Of a stretch of DNA of 64,000 nt, positions 19,435-30,149 are shown piece after piece. The notes below the pieces were generated by a model. That model saw nothing but the letters and a program-made list of their open reading frames with translations. It did not search any database and had not been told where the DNA came from. The stretch is from Marthasterias glacialis. Lineage: Eukaryota; Echinodermata; Asteroidea; Forcipulatida; Asteriidae. Within the stretch, counting starts at the first letter, position 1; every line of letters begins with the position of its first letter. The translations under genes were made by a program, and so were the position numbers. The DNA lies in assembly GCA_911728455.2 (NCBI GenBank), contig OU452235.1, forward strand, positions 9,410,634 to 9,474,633, read 5' to 3'.

Positions 19435-19890
19435 TACAGTCCAGTACCAAGCACTGCTGTGTACTTGGGTGGCTGAGTTGTACTCTGGTATGAATACATG
19501 GCCCATCGAGTACGAGCATCAAAGTGTCCAAGTATCGAGTACTTCGATCTCCAAGTACCGAGTCCAACAGCCGAGTACGAGTACTTTTTGCATAAAAACA
19601 TACTGCAAAATGAGGTATACAAAATATATTATTTTTTTATACTAATTTTAGACAGCAATTTGTGCTTGTTATAACATGACATCTTCAGGTTTAATTTTTT
19701 CGTTGTCCTTGCGTTAACGCACGAAGATGAAAGCGGAAAGGAAAGTGGTAATTTAACCACTAAAACCGGAGTCTTATTATGTTTTCAGTCGAGTATCGAG
19801 TACATTAGTTTGAGTACAAATTCATTTTCAGTTTATTATCGACTTTGAACATTGAGTACAGTACCGAGTACGAGTACTCCACCATTGACT
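19435..19890 (+). repeat. GAGTAC-rich dispersed repeat, copy 1
   Basis: Rich in the motifs GAGTAC and AAGTACTCG. The part GTGTACTTGGGTGGCTGAG and its surroundings recur inverted at 44225-44400. The resulting frames share the peptide WVAEL, which reflects repeat identity and not a gene. Confidence 0.6.
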
Positions 19891-20092
19891 CTTTTTACGG
19901 TAGACTAGGTGACTAGGGAGACCGGCTACACTATTGGCTGGAACAACCCTAAACGAGCTGGTTCAAATAGTAATCCGAGACCGTTTGTTATGGGCAGTTT
20001 AAGTATCCGCAAGTTATTGGCCTACATTATTTTCTGCTCAAATTTCTGATATTGTACTAGAATATTCTGCAGTACTAAAACTTTCCATGGGC
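19891..20092. other. Intronic spacer
   Basis: No feature recognised. Confidence 0.4.
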
Positions 20093-20216
20093 GTTTTGTT
20101 TGTTTGTTTGTTGGGTTGTTTGTTTGTTTGTTTGTTTGTTTGTTTGTTTGTTTGTTTTTTTGTGTGTGGGGTTTTTTTTGTGTGTTTTTTGTGGGTTTTT
20201 TTTGGGGGGGGGGTTC
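20093..20216 (+). repeat. GTTT microsatellite grading into a G/T-rich run
   Basis: About 15 GTTT units, then a T/G-rich stretch ending in a G run. Confidence 0.9.
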
Positions 20217-21217
20217 TAGGAGATAAACCTGATCAAAAACATAATAACGAAAACGTTGGTTAAATTCTACAATATTTAGCTCAAATATGCCTGTCTATTC
20301 TTGAAAAACGCTAAAGCATAATGGCCTACTTTTGCGCACATCTATAGTGTATTTTTTTCCTAGTCACGTACTCAAGCTGTTTATGTATAAATTTTAAAAG
20401 CTGTGAACCGCACATTAACATCTGTAAAGACTAATTTGATAACTTTTAAATGAGTTTTGAATCTCAAGTTGCAGTATAATCGATATTCGTACTCGAGATC
20501 AAAGTACGTTATTACGAATAAGTAATACGTTATTATGAACTAATAATGGTTTTCACGTTAATACCAATCACTCTTCCCAAAGCATAATTCTGAGATTAAT
20601 CCATAAATTCCATAAACTTACTTGATTAATTTCAGAAATGTTTTTGAAACGCTGTTGGTATGGGTGCACCCCAGTAAATAGTGACTAAATCAATACGCCC
20701 AGCCTCATTAACAATTTGTAGGCCCTCAAAATGTATGTAAATGGCAGAGTTTTGAAGGAATACTTAAGGGATTGTTGAAATAGTTTCCAATATTTTATAT
20801 CGGAGTTATTGACTTTCAATTGTTGGTAGTATGGGTAGGCCAGCCCCTGACAAAATAGTCCTATTTTGCTCACAAGTGCTGGACCCATTTCCCAAGATGG
20901 TTGGTTTTCTAGATGGAAATTAACACTCGTGTAGCAATGTTTCTGCCAGGCGTAGCTCAGTGGACCCTGGACTATCACTATCAAAATAAAGAGAACATCT
21001 GAAGTTCAGATGAAACTGCTAATCTTTGTTTTTATTTCAAAAGTAGTTTTGAATAGTTATCATTAGCGTTGGTTGATTAGACTTTGATTTACTGGGGTGC
21101 ACAAGTATGATCATGAAAATCATTGGTCATTTTGATTTGAAAGAGGGCATAAAATGTGAGGAGCTTTCGTACATGCACAATGATGGATTACAAAACCAAT
21201 TTCTAAATCGTAATTAC
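20217..21217. other. Intronic, with sparse palindromic motifs
   Basis: About 20480-20560 carries scattered GTTATTACGAATA/TAATAC units like those at 21241-21430 and 22963-23055. Otherwise nothing is recognised. Confidence 0.45.
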
Positions 21218-21430
21218 ATTTTTTTTTTTTTTTTTTTTTGTATTAACGAATTATTTCATTAGTAATAAAGAATTATTTCACCCGTAATAACAAATTAGTT
21301 CATTTGTAATAACAAGTTATTTCATGCGTTATAACAAACTTCTAATCATTAGTAAAAACGAACAAGAAGTTCATAAAACCAAATTCGTACTTCGTACTAA
21401 TGAATAAACAATTCGTAATAATGACCTTTG
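21218..21430 (+). repeat. Poly(T) and degenerate TAATAACGAATT repeats
   Basis: A T run (about 21220-21239), then loosely periodic units built from AATTATTTCA and GTAATAACAA, ending in TTCGTACTTCGTAC and ATTCGTAATAATG. They look like decayed members of the palindromic array type seen clearly at 43.3 and 49.0 kb. Confidence 0.5.
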
Positions 21431-21540
21431 TAGTTCGATAAAGAATAAGAATAAAAAGAATTTACAAAACTTGAACAGCATGTCTTTCTAGCAGTTAGTC
21501 GATCGGCCAAATAATGTTCCAAATATTACTGAACTAAGAA

Positions 21541-22615
21541 ATAACATGGGACGGGGAATTATTACGGGACTGAGAAATATCCGGGACGGGAAAATATTAA
21601 GGGATTGAGAAACAACCCAGGGACTGGGAAATATAACGGGGGGAAAAGGGGGGGAAGGGGAAGTATTTAGGGACTGAGAAATAACCCATGGGCGTGGAAA
21701 TAACCCGGGTCTGAGAAAAAAAACCATGGACGGGGAAATATTACGGGACTGAAAAAACCCATGGACGGGGAAATAACCCGGGTCTGAGAAAAAATCCCAT
21801 GGACGGGGAAATATTACGGGACTGAAAAAACCCATGGGCGTGGAGATAACCCGGGTCTGAGAAAAAACCCATGGACGGGGAAATATTACGGGACTGAGAA
21901 AAAACCCATGGACGGGGAAATAACCCGGGTCTGAGAAAAAATCCCATGGACGGGGAAATATTACGGGACTGAAAAAACCCATCGACGGGGAAATATTACG
22001 GGACTGAGAAAAAACCCATGGACGGGGAAATATTACGGGACTGAAAAAAACCCATGGACGGGGAAATATTACGGGACTGAAAAAAACGGGAAGGGGAATT
22101 ATTTAGGAACTGAGAAAAAACCCAGGGACGGGGAAATATTACGGGACTGAAAAAAACGGGAAGGGGAAGTATTTAGGAACTGAGAAATAACCCAGGGACG
22201 GGGAAATATTACGGGACTAAGAAAAAACCCATGGACGGGGAAATATTACGGGACTGAAAAAAACGGGAAGGGGAAGTATTTAGGAACTGAGAATTAACCC
22301 AGGGACGGGGAAATATTACGGGACTGAGAAAAAACCCATGGACGGGGAAATATTACGGGACTGAAAAAAACGGGAAGGGGAAGTATTTAGGAACTGAGAA
22401 TTAACCCAGGTACGGGGATTTATTACGGGACTGAGAAAAAACCGGGAAGGGGAAATAACCCGGGGACGGCGGGAAATCCGGGAAAGGGATATACTAAGGG
22501 ACTGAGAACTAACCCGTGAAAGGGAATTATTGCGAGGCAGAAAACGGAACAGAGAAATAACCCGGGGACAGGGAAATATTACCGGACTGAGAAATTCCCG
22601 GGACGGGTAAAACAT
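21541..22615 (+). repeat. Purine-rich minisatellite, about 35-37 bp unit
   Basis: Roughly 30 copies of a unit containing GGACGGGGAAATATTACG, GGACTGAGAAAA and ACCCATGG, with alternates AAATAACCCGGGTCTGAG and AACGGGAAGGGG. Higher-order alternation of two unit types is visible at 21720-21990. The long minus-strand frames (repeated SPVIFPRPWVF) have no start context or domain and are products of the array. Confidence 0.9.
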
Positions 22616-22894
22616 TTATTAGAGGCAGGACACAGGAAAAAACTTATTGTACTGGTGCCAACTGGGTAATATTTTCAACCTCAGGGGCAGCAACAAGAGG
22701 AGTTATCACCCTTTTGTTAGATTACCCCAGATTAGCGGGGATTGAGGTTGTACAGATTGGTCCCTTTGTGCCTCTACCTGAAAGCTTGCCTGTACAGCTT
22801 GCTTTCTGTCATGAATATGCCAGTGACGACACGCGGCTGTGTGCATTGACCTGAAGATAATGAACTCATTACACCGAGGTGATACCTTCAGCTC

Positions 22895-22930
22895 AATACC
22901 TTGTTGTACCGCGCGGTACAACAAGGTATT
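22895..22930. repeat. Perfect 36-bp palindrome
   Basis: AATACCTTGTTGTACCGC is followed at once by its exact complement, with no spacer (centre GCGC at about 22911-22914). It may be a hairpin-forming or protein-binding site; function unknown. Confidence 0.85.
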
Positions 22931-22962
22931 ACCGCGTGTTAGATTATGAGGTCCTCCCTAAC

Positions 22963-23060
22963 AAATTACTAATTCGTAATAACGAGTTACTAATATACGT
23001 AATAACGAATTTATAATTCGTAATAATGGATTAATCATTCATAATAACGGGTTATTTTCC
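22963..23060 (+). repeat. Degenerate ATTCGTAATAACGAATT palindromic units
   Basis: Four to five imperfect units of the form ATTCGTAATAACGA-, each near-palindromic and about 20-24 bp apart, ending in AACGGGTTATTTTCCCG. Confidence 0.6.
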
Positions 23061-23170
23061 CGCTGACAATAATTACTTCCGAGGCATGAATGGCCTTTTA
23101 TACGATCCTGAAAGCGCATGAAGTGAATTATCAATCCGAATGATTACTTTGATCTTGAGTTTCCAGTAAT

Positions 23171-23728
23171 ATGCAAAACCGTTTGGTTCCGTATTTCTCT
23201 TTATCGAGCACAACCTTCAACGCCGAAGAAGAACTAGATAAAGTTTTGTTGTTGTTTTGTTTGTTTGTTTGGTTTTTTTTTCGTTATGTAAGATCTCAAC
23301 CTGACGATGAAATTCCTCTTGTTCGACTGCTGAGAACCTCCCAGGTCTTTTTCTTCAGCCCGCCCAAACAACACTGTCACTTGCTGGGAATAACATCCCC
23401 ATTTTCAAAGTCTCGTCCTTTGGCGTCATCAATGGTCTTGCAACGATACGCCATTGGCCACCAACTCTGTACTCTGCTCATGCTCCATGATACCAACTCC
23501 AGTAAATTCCTGCGTCACTCCCTCAAGGCGTTGGGAACGTTTATGATCTCTTGCACGGAAATCTGTGGCCACTTTTACTTAACCTTTAATCTTGTTCCCA
23601 CCCGAGGTGATGGATTGCTTCTGAAGGTCAAGTTATCACCTGTCCGGTTTTGGCGAAAATCCTACCAGTCTGAACGTTTTATTCAAGCCCAAGCTATTAC
23701 CTTCATGGGGAGACCGTCAACTCCATAG
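23171..23728 (+). CDS. Unrecognised ORF, doubtful
   Basis: An open frame of 185 codons beginning with ATG. No signal peptide, domain or repeat family is recognised. It crosses a GTTT-type tract (about 23250-23280) that encodes a run of Phe/Leu/Val, which argues against a conserved protein. Just after it lies a poly(A) tract (23757-23777), so it could be part of a decayed retroposed sequence. No function is proposed. Confidence 0.15.
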   Translation: MQNRLVPYFSLSSTTFNAEEELDKVLLLFCLFVWFFFRYVRSQPDDEIPLVRLLRTSQVFFFSPPKQHCHLLGITSPFSKSRPLASSMVLQRYAIGHQLCTLLMLHDTNSSKFLRHSLKALGTFMISCTEICGHFYLTFNLVPTRGDGLLLKVKLSPVRFWRKSYQSERFIQAQAITFMGRPSTP

Positions 23729-23756
23729 CCAAAAGTCCCCACTGTGTTGGCGTGAT

Positions 23757-23777
23757 AAAAAAAAAAAAAAAAAAAAA
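23757..23777 (+). repeat. Poly(A) tract
   Basis: An A run of about 21 nt after GTGATA. It may mark the 3' end of a retroposed copy on +. Confidence 0.6.
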
Positions 23778-24255
23778 TGTCTAATGACCACTGGAGTGCA
23801 ATTCTAATATAGACTGTGTTAGTCTCGCGTGTATCGAAAATGAGAAAACAGAGAAATAATATCCGAACGAAGACTATGGTGTTTTTTTCTTTTCAAAATC
23901 AAATCCTCTCTTTAATTTTAATTCATAAAACAAGTCATGAAGATAAAAACACCCATAACATTTGTTTCTTGGTATGAATGCAAGTTTCTGTTTTTACATT
24001 AGTACAAATATTTTATTAATTCTTATTATTGAAACAAAATTAAAACTCCTGGAAAAGGATGCTTAAATTTGGTCTGAACTTTTTAGAAACCCCTTATGTA
24101 AATCAAGCCCTAATTAATTGTGCAACCACTAAAGGCTGGTTTAGACGCGGACCCGCGATGGTCGCACGGGATTTAACCTGACGCGTGACGCAGTTTATAG
24201 GTAATGCTGACGCCTCGGCGACCATAGACTGCACTGAAAAGGCCTAACGTCTGGC
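23778..24255. other. Intronic, no feature recognised
   Basis: AT-rich, nothing recognised. Confidence 0.4.
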
Positions 24256-24381
24256 GATCCTAGATATATTTTTGGGAAAAGTCAGTAAATTTCGCAGTAA
24301 ACAGTCTGAGCGTTAAAAGGTTACTGCAAATATTTGGTAGGAGCACGTTGTGCCCCCCCCCCCTCCTCCTGGTAGGATTAG
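24256..24381 (+). mobile_element. piggyBac-like element, right-end fragment
   Basis: Corresponds to 4971-5094: TAGATATATTTT, a GCGTTAAAA stretch, GAGCACGTTGTGCCCC and the decayed end CCTGGTAGGATTAG in place of CCTGATAGGGTTAA. The left part and one TTAA are absent, so it is an old truncated copy. Confidence 0.6.
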
Positions 24382-25300
24382 GCTCTGGCAAACGGTGACT
24401 CCAGCGATAGTGAAAAACAAACAGTTCACCAAAGGTGCACTGAGCTGGAACGCAGGGGTGAGCTCACCTCCAACAAACGTCCGGAAATAGGCAAAACAAC
24501 TAGTTTTAAGCAGGACTATTCAAAGATTCTCAACTGAATCTGTGGACGTTTTCTTTTTTAGCGTTCAAGTTTCGGAACCTTAAGTGGCCACGGAGAGGAC
24601 CAGAGTCCTGTACAGCTCGAATTTAATATCGTTCAGAGTTGATATCGTTCCCTCTCCAGAATGTGCACTGTATAATAAAATATGACAAAATGGACACTCA
24701 AAATAAAGACGCATATATATATTTTTTTTATTTAATGGCTGCCGTCGTTGAACTATGTGCTGGCATTCTAGTTGTATTGAGAGCGAACATAATCACGAAT
24801 GTTTCAAAGCTAAACAAAATTCACCAAACACAAAGTATATGCAACAGTTCAGCATGAATTTAGCATTAAAAACAACTTGAGACTCCCAAATTTAGCATGT
24901 TGAAATCAACACTGATCAAATAATTCTCTAAAATTGAATCAAAATCGGTGCCTAAAAACACCTAACACTCAATTCTTTGGAAACTTCAGACTTTGGTATG
25001 CGAAAAAGAAAAGCAATCTACTTTCCAGTAATTACTGCCTTGATGACATATGAATGCTGATTGAGAGCCCATACATTAGCATTTTACAAATTAAACTAGT
25101 TAAAGTTTCCACAGTGTAAATGGCATATATGTCATTGACAACTTTGAGCACAGCTGTCATTAAACCCTCGCCGAACTTTCAATGCTGTGAACCCGAGATG
25201 AAACTCCATAACGTCCATTCAAAGAGTTTTACATCACAATACGATTCTTATTTTTTTTCGGTGCAAAAATAGTGCGTTGTCTCACTCTCATTTTGCTCTC
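24382..25300. other. End of the predicted C1qDC-2 intron
   Basis: No gene or repeat recognised. The frame at 24639-24857 has a hydrophobic stretch but no other support. Confidence 0.4.
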
Positions 25301-25324
25301 TTTTTATCCTTTTCAATTCTGCAG
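25301..25324 (+). promoter_or_regulatory. Splice acceptor abutting the C1qDC-2 start codon
   Basis: Pyrimidine-rich CTTTTTATCCTTTTCAATTC followed by TGCAG|ATG. The open frame running upstream to 25277 is intron sequence and begins at a TTG. Confidence 0.75.
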
Positions 25325-26146
25325 ATGCAGGCCATCCTAAACGCGACCCTTGTTTTGGCTCTCAATGTCGTATTCATACTGGGTACGGTGATGCCGTCAT
25401 CCGAACAGCAGGTGACATGTCCTTCCTGTTGCCAGGGTCCTACTGGAACGCCCGGAACGCCTGGAACGCCCGGAATACCTGGTCTGAATGGAAACCATGG
25501 TCAAAATGGGTCAATCGGTCCGAGAGGTGATGCTGGCTCTCCTGGTGAGACAGGTGAACCCGGGGCTAAAGGAGACAATGGATCAGATGGACTGGTTGGT
25601 GAGCCAGGCGCTAAAGGGGATCACGGACTGAAGGGAGAGCAAGGAATTGGTCAACCAGGGAAACAAGGACCTCGAGGTCCACCTGGGATGGATGGGTTGA
25701 AGGGGACGAGAGGTGAACCTGGACTGAAGGGTGGAGTGGCAGTGAGTCTTACGAGACAAAGTGCCTTCACTGCGGTGAGGACCACCGGTTTCAACACTCC
25801 ATCCACTTGGGACCCTCTGCCCTTTGAAGAGTTCATTTCTTTAGAGGAAGGGACAGAGTTCAACTTAGCAAATGGCACATTCACATGTACAGTGCCTGGG
25901 ATGTACGTCTTTATGTTCTCAGTCATGAAACAATCGAATATACATACACTATATGTTCAGCTGAAGAAGAACACTCACGTCATTGTTTCGGGTCTCGTAA
26001 CTGCGTCAGGGTATCATCAAGTGAGCAACAGTGCAGTTATTTTCCTGCAACTAGGAGATCTGGTGTACTTAACTTTAGATGGTTATGTGCATAGTGGTTT
26101 TCACCATCACACGTCATTTACTGGATTGCTGATGCATGAAAAATAA
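25325..26146 (+). CDS. Secreted collagen-like C1q-domain protein, C1qDC-2
   Basis: A 273-residue paralogue of C1qDC-1. A signal peptide (about 1-25) is followed by TCPSCC, then about 32 Gly-X-Y triplets, with an expanded GTPGTPGTPGIPG run at the start and the same break as C1qDC-1 (GEQGIGQPG). The C1q head runs from SAFTAVR, CTVPGMYVF and FSVMK to HTSFTGLLMHE. The stalk-head junction differs: the GECSTRR segment of the other copies is replaced by GGVAVSLTRQ, so the junction cysteine is lost. ATG 25325 directly follows the acceptor. AATAAA is at 26252-26257. Its predicted promoter and first exon are at 10.1 kb. Likely a secreted trimer; ligand unknown. Confidence 0.93.
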   Translation: MQAILNATLVLALNVVFILGTVMPSSEQQVTCPSCCQGPTGTPGTPGTPGIPGLNGNHGQNGSIGPRGDAGSPGETGEPGAKGDNGSDGLVGEPGAKGDHGLKGEQGIGQPGKQGPRGPPGMDGLKGTRGEPGLKGGVAVSLTRQSAFTAVRTTGFNTPSTWDPLPFEEFISLEEGTEFNLANGTFTCTVPGMYVFMFSVMKQSNIHTLYVQLKKNTHVIVSGLVTASGYHQVSNSAVIFLQLGDLVYLTLDGYVHSGFHHHTSFTGLLMHEK

Positions 26147-26251
26147 ATGTCATACAGACATAAAGGCGAATATTATCTTACACCCAGAACAGTAACCACA
26201 TCCAGCTGTTACCTTCATTTTATTCTCATAAAATTGAAATTAAAACACTTG

Positions 26252-26257
26252 AATAAA
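26252..26257 (+). terminator. AATAAA polyadenylation signal of C1qDC-2
   Basis: AATAAA 106 bp after the stop. Another AATAAA at 26142-26147 overlaps the stop codon and is less likely to be used. Confidence 0.55.
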
Positions 26258-26399
26258 AGTCAGTCCATAATAACGTCTTATTAACTCGTATAAGTATTTT
26301 TTCCATGTATTTATGTTGTGTTTATGTTGTAGTTTCATCACCAAATATCACTATCAAGTTTAAATTACCGAATCATTTTTCTAAAACAAATGCATAAAA

Positions 26400-26580
26400 T
26401 AATGAGACTACTGTTTAGTTTTATTTCTCCTGTGATTTGTTTGCTTTTTCTCTTGTTTCCTTTATTTCCGATTCCCTTCCTTTTTATTTGTCTTTCCCCC
26501 CCTTCATTCTTTCTTTCTTACTTCTCCACCCTTCTTTCTTTTTTCCCTTTTTCGTTTTGCTTTTCTTTCTTTCGGTTATC
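26400..26580 (+). repeat. Pyrimidine-rich T/C tract
   Basis: Dense TTTCTTTC/TTCCC run. The overlapping frames on both strands are low-complexity artefacts. Confidence 0.7.
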
Positions 26581-26739
26581 ACCAACTGGAGTGCAAAGTG
26601 TTTTAATCTAATGTTTTTATATTCAATGGTAAGGGCTACTTTTATGCAAATCTTTTCAAAATCTTCGGTTTGTAAGCACAATGAATAATAGTAATGCCAA
26701 AGTGAAATTTAGCATCAAATATGCTTGTAATGAACCGCG

Positions 26740-27530
26740 TTAACCCAGTCAGGACCGGGGTTCTTATTATTATTACTATTATTATTACTATTATTATTAT
26801 ATATATCTTTTTTTTCTTGGAGGACTGAGGGCATATACGGTCCCCTCCGTATTTCCAAGTTTTTCGAGCGCATTTTTATGAAAATTGTTACAAAGGTTCA
26901 TTTTCCAGTACAAGTTGTGCATTATGACGTAAAAATAATTGTTTGTTGTTGTTTTTGTTGTCGACAAAAAATGTATCTTCCCCATAATTTACGCTTCCTT
27001 CGTCCAAACACTATTTAAATTTGCAAACTTGTTTATTTTGACATAATCAATAATATGACATTGCTTGTATTTCTTAAAAATTGATACACAGCCAGCTAAA
27101 CTTGGCTAAGGGTGCAATGATGATGCCTGGTATTTTGTTGCCTTAAAAGTTTAAAACTAGCCCAATAGTAGTATTCTTTTGTATAAAAAAAGCGAAATAT
27201 CCAAGATCGCAACCGGTCATGGCGGCCATTTTGAAATCCCAATTATAACACACATTTACCACTTTTGTGGGGGAAAATAAAATGGTGAATTGTTTGTATA
27301 AAAGACAAAGAAGTCACTAAAACATTAACAATGTTTAGCCCAAGGTCAAATAAACAGCTTTAACGGTAACAGATCACACCTGATAAGAACTATTTTTTAC
27401 AATGATAATTAGATAATTATTGGAAAAGGTAAGACATTGTAATGCTGATCGGATGCAGCGGTAAAATGTTACGTGCAAAATATGATAGGGGCACATTGTG
27501 CCACCCCACCCTGTGTCCAGATAGGGTTAA
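26740..27530. mobile_element. piggyBac-like non-autonomous element, copy 2
   Basis: A 791-bp unit with TTAA at both ends (26740-26743 and 27527-27530), left end TTAACCCAGTCAGGACCGG and right end CCAGATAGGGTTAA. It keeps the subterminal GGGGCACATTGTGCC on the right and interior landmarks of copy 1 (GGCGGCCATTTT, CCCAAGGTCAAA). Internal deletions and many substitutions make it older than copy 1. Non-coding. Confidence 0.75.
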
Positions 27531-27929
27531 CATGGATTCACAATACGTTGGGTTGGGAAATTTTAGTTTTGTAATTGAGTACGGTCTATTGTACTTTTAG
27601 ACGTGATGCTAAATTCATGCCTAAATATGCCAAATTTCATAGACAAAACAAAATCAAATAATGCCGCCAGCTTTAGGGTTGGGCCTATATTGAATCCCCA
27701 ACAGGCATTGCGATGATCACGTGACAATCTTTTATCCATATCAAACCTGAAGAGTATTATTATGTTATAGTTATAACAATAGAAAAGTCAATCCCAACAC
27801 TTATCATCTAACTTCACAAAGAAATCATAAGTCACAGAGAATTTTAAGGAATGCATTATAAACTGTCGCATATTTCAGAATAGCTTAAAAATGATTGTAA
27901 TAATTGGTTAAACAGTTGTAAATAAACTG
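27531..27929. other. Intergenic
   Basis: Nothing recognised. Confidence 0.4.
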
Positions 27930-28025
27930 TAGATACAGGTTACTGGTTATAAGGTTATAAGGTACAGGTAACCTGGTTACAGGTTATAAGGTTACAGGTT
28001 ATAAGGTAATAAGGTAATAAGGTAA
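27930..28025 (+). repeat. GGTTATAAGGTTACA tandem repeat
   Basis: Interleaved units GGTTATAA and GGTTACA, decaying to GGTAATAA at the right. Confidence 0.85.
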
Positions 28026-28120
28026 AATCTATGGAAACAATATGAAAATAAAGGCCTCGGCACATCGTTCCCCCTCCCCACAGGACTCGGGAAAGTACTT
28101 AGTATTCAGTGCTTAAAACA

Positions 28121-28206
28121 CATCGATGTATGGGTAAAAATTACAAATAAATGTTCTTTATCTCTATCGGTGTATGGGTAAAAATTACAAATAATGTTCT
28201 TTATCC
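28121..28206 (+). repeat. Tandem duplication, about 44 bp
   Basis: GTATGGGTAAAAATTACAAA followed by TGTTCTTTATC occurs twice in direct succession. Confidence 0.8.
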
Positions 28207-29035
28207 CCGATGCAAAACTTAACATATATTATAAAAACAAACGTAACTAGCAAAATAATGATTTTCGAAAAACTCGAAACAAACGGGGGGATGATTACAA
28301 AATAAAATTATTAGTATTGCTCAATACTATCATGACCAGAAAAAGCTTATTAATAGCTTATCTTTTTCGGCCTCGATTCAATTAATAAATGACATCTTAA
28401 ATCAATGTTTAGGTCTATAATGTGTTAAATGTCTGTAGTCATTTTTACCTCCACAGGGATTATGGGTGATTACGTTCAGCGATCTTTTTTTCAAAGGTTT
28501 ATTGCTATTTATAGAAATTTATAAAAACAAATATGGTTTATTCATAAAGTTTATAGTGAAGTTTATTTCAAAATACCGAAAGAATTTCGGTGGATAACGT
28601 TAACCTTAATGGAATAAACGTTAACCTTGGTCGTCAACACGTGGTTCGTAGGATTTGGGAAGGGTTCGTTGGATTCAAAAAAGGACTGCCGATGTCATCC
28701 TTGTTCTGAACAAAACAATCAAACAGTCAGTCAATTCACCTGGATCCATGATGAAGTCCTAGGCGTCAACTCTTTGCCCTGACAAACGTCGACCCCATTG
28801 TTTTCGTATGTGGTACCATCCGTGGACATATTGTCCCTTTTATTAAGTCCTTGGTTTGAATGTCACCACAAGTACATCACACGCACCCACATAAGATCGC
28901 AATAGGTATCATTTGTTCCTTAGGAATATATTGGCACAAGTTTGGCATTGTTATTTATTTCTAGGCTACACCTTTTTAATGCATTAACTCCAGGGGTAAG
29001 CGATGGGACGAAATAGCCCACAAAATGCCGGTGTA
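28207..29035. other. Intergenic
   Basis: No gene recognised. Confidence 0.4.
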
Positions 29036-29870
29036 AAAAATGACTTGACTTGACTTGACTTGACTTGACTTATGCCGTTCACTCCAACCCGGGGGTTGAG
29101 TGGTGGCATCCGCATCACAATGTCACTCCACACTGCCCGATCCCATGCTGCTCGGCTGGCTTCCACCATGGACTCCATGTTGGCCTTTTTGATTTCAGCC
29201 ATGATGCAGTCTGTCCATCTCTTTGGAGGTCTTCCTCTGGGTCTTACTCCCTGGATGCAGCACTCAAAAGCCATCTTGGGGATGCGTGAGGGTGGCATTC
29301 TATGGATGTGCCCAAAGTAGCGCATCCTTCTCCGAGATATTCTGTCCAAGATGGTTAGCTCCACACCGGGGTTTTGCGGATGGTGGTGTTTCTGATCCTG
29401 TCTCTGCGTGTTACTCCCATAATTTGTCTGAGGCACATCATCTCGAAAGTGAGCAGTCGGTTCTCATCTTCTTTTTTCAATGTCCAGGTTTCTGCTCCGT
29501 AGAGTAGGATTGATAGGACGAGGACCTTGTATAGTTCAATCTAGGTGTTGGTTTGAATGTCCTTGGCGCTCCAGATGCTCCTATGGCTTTGCCTATACGT
29601 AGTTTGATATCTTCTGTGCAAGATCCTGTTTGGGTGATCTTTCCTCCCAGGTAGATGAATTCCTTCACCTGTAGAAGCTTGGTATCGGCAACAGTGATGT
29701 TAATACGGATGTCTTCATTGCTTATGGTTTGGACTATTGTGATGTTTATTTTGAGCCCAAAAGCTGAACTGCTTTGATGCACGAGGTTGACCAGTGTCTG
29801 AAGGTCTTCTTCACTGTTTGCAATGAGTGCGATGTCGTGAAAATTACATAATTTAATTTGCAAAAATAGG
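29036..29870 (-). pseudogene. Decayed LINE reverse transcriptase, C-terminal part
   Basis: Read on -, 29870-29540 encodes NFHDIALIANSEEDLQ, which matches the catalytic box and following helix of LINE RTs (canonical YxDD; here the first Asp is His). It continues with EFIYLGG and IKLRIGKA. After at least one frameshift come YGAETWTLKKEDENRL and, in a third frame, RRRMRYFGHIHRMPPSRIP and RPRGRPPKRW, the usual C-terminal region of RTE-like and related non-LTR elements. The element is 5'-truncated, with frameshifts near 29500 and 29365, and ends in a short AGTCA-type repeat (29041-29070 read on +), a typical LINE tail. The clade is not determined. Confidence 0.75.
29041..29070 (-). repeat. AAGTC pentamer tail of the LINE relic
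   Basis: About six units of TGACT on + (AGTCA on -), directly after the LINE coding relic. Confidence 0.75.
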
Positions 29871-30059
29871 GCGTGATACATCGCCCTCCGCCCTCCGCAG
29901 ATACTAATATGAAAACTAGTAATAGTTGTAAATTGGATGTTTTGGGACAAAATAATCTTTGTGACAATTAGGCCTATATTACCAATTGGTAAAAGTTTGT
30001 TCAAGCTGCAAAGGACTGTTTGAACCCCGCTACATTTTTCTACTTCTCTTCTTCTACGT

Positions 30060-30120
30060 CAACAGCAGTGTAGCCGGGGGGAGGGGGCACACATTTCCAG
30101 TGCCCCCCCCCCCCCTTCCA
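30060..30120 (+). repeat. G-run/C-run inverted tract
   Basis: GGGGGGAGGGGGCACAC, then GTGCCCCCCCC: an imperfect inverted repeat recalling the subterminal GGGGCAC...GTGCCCC of the piggyBac-like family, but no other similarity was found. Confidence 0.45.
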
Positions 30121-30149
30121 CTGTAAAGCAGACCACCTCCTCCAGTACC

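Noticed and set aside
21488..21982. 164-residue minus-strand frame SPVIFPRPW repeat
   Set aside because: By-product of the purine-rich minisatellite; several frames are open and no domain or gene context exists.
29041..29070. Short TGACT run as a possible CRISPR-like or regulatory array
   Set aside because: Simple pentamer tail at the 3' end of a LINE relic; no spacers.
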